From an uncultured Clostridia bacterium (lineage in GTDB: Bacteria; Bacillota; Clostridia; Oscillospirales; Acutalibacteraceae): a stretch of DNA of 5,923 nucleotides. This document shows positions 5,794-5,923 of the stretch, in pieces. Location: contig CALGGQ010000303.1 in assembly GCA_937915775.1 (NCBI GenBank), forward strand, positions 1 through 5,923, written 5' to 3'. Within the stretch, counting starts at the first letter, position 1. Every line of letters begins with the position of its first letter. The notes beneath the pieces are model-generated. The model was not told where the DNA came from. It did not search any database and worked only from the letters and a program-made list of their open reading frames with translations. The translations under genes and the position numbers were made by a program.

Positions 5794-5923
5794 ATTTTAT
5801 TATCAAACCGTCGCACTAAGGCGGGATCCAGCGTCATCCCGCCTCCTTCGCCCGCTTCCACCTGCGGCGGCGGCAGATGAAGAAGTTCGCCGGGGAGCTG
5901 TTCCGCCGCTTTGACATAAGGGG
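5608..5923 (-). CDS. AAA+ ATPase fragment, FtsH-like (both ends missing)
   Basis: Read on the minus strand from the right edge, this frame gives the end of an AAA+ nucleotide-binding domain and the start of its lid. LDPALVRRFDNKIYVDLP corresponds to the second region of homology (compare the LDPALLRPGRFD type in FtsH and relatives) and holds the likely arginine-finger region. ADAIHNLAARTPGVSIAVLQNVIDLAF matches the lid helix and sensor-2 area (compare ARRTPG.SGADL). The frame is open to the window edge, so Walker A and B lie outside, and it is cut at the junction with the reverse transcriptase. Beyond the cut the frame runs to a stop at 5502-5504 through antisense reverse transcriptase sequence and has no meaning. 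The usual sensor-1 ATN motif is not seen just before LDPAL; a Gly-rich VEAGEGGGMT stretch is there instead. No function beyond ATP-driven remodelling can be given. Confidence 0.75.

Noticed and set aside
5759..5829. Two GGATCC sites suggesting a cloning join
   Set aside because: Neither lies at the coding break near 5608-5622, and the minus-strand protein reads through both.
5502..5923. AAA+ ATPase as a defence partner of the reverse transcriptase, as in some retron systems
   Set aside because: The ATPase is convergent with, and truncated at, the same join that truncates the RT. GC differs and the fragment is FtsH-like, so adjacency is probably artificial.

Overview
The window looks like a piece of a gut-type Clostridia genome (Oscillospiraceae/Ruminococcaceae-like). 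This is inferred from the protein families, Shine-Dalgarno spacing and mid-range GC; no marker gene is present. The first 4.9 kb is an ordinary, tightly packed plus-strand cluster. It holds a GH38 alpha-mannosidase (5' end outside the window), a small single-span membrane protein starting in a TAATG overlap, a class II CCA-adding tRNA nucleotidyltransferase with an HD domain, overlapping the previous gene by 14 bases, and a 175-residue protein with a Gln/Pro-rich linker. Overlaps and short gaps suggest one transcript, but the functions (glycan hydrolysis, tRNA 3'-end maturation, two unknowns) do not form an obvious pathway.

The most interesting part is 4845-5620. A good sigma-A-type promoter (TTGTTA, 18-base spacer, perfect TATAAT) overlaps the end of the fourth gene. 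Its predicted start lies at the 5' arm of an 11-bp perfect inverted repeat (13 bp with G-U pairs). The repeat encloses about 100 nt of structured sequence, and the 3' arm is followed at once by a T-rich tract. Ten bases beyond the arm's first T run, with no visible Shine-Dalgarno, begins a reverse transcriptase with RT motifs 1-4 and the first catalytic Asp. The layout of promoter, stem-closed ncRNA and RT resembles retrons and ncRNA-templated defence RTs, but the RT lacks the retron NAXXH signature. It may be an undescribed or poorly described RT-ncRNA pair.

The RT stops making sense at about 5608-5622, just after the GSPLSG motif and before the catalytic YxDD box. From there to the right edge the sequence codes on the opposite strand for part of an AAA+ ATPase (FtsH-like second region of homology and lid), and GC rises from roughly 44% to roughly 58%. 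Both genes are cut at this head-on junction, and about 14 bases at the join fit either protein. This is best read as an assembly or amplification chimera, or less likely a real rearrangement. The AAA protein should not be treated as a partner of the RT.
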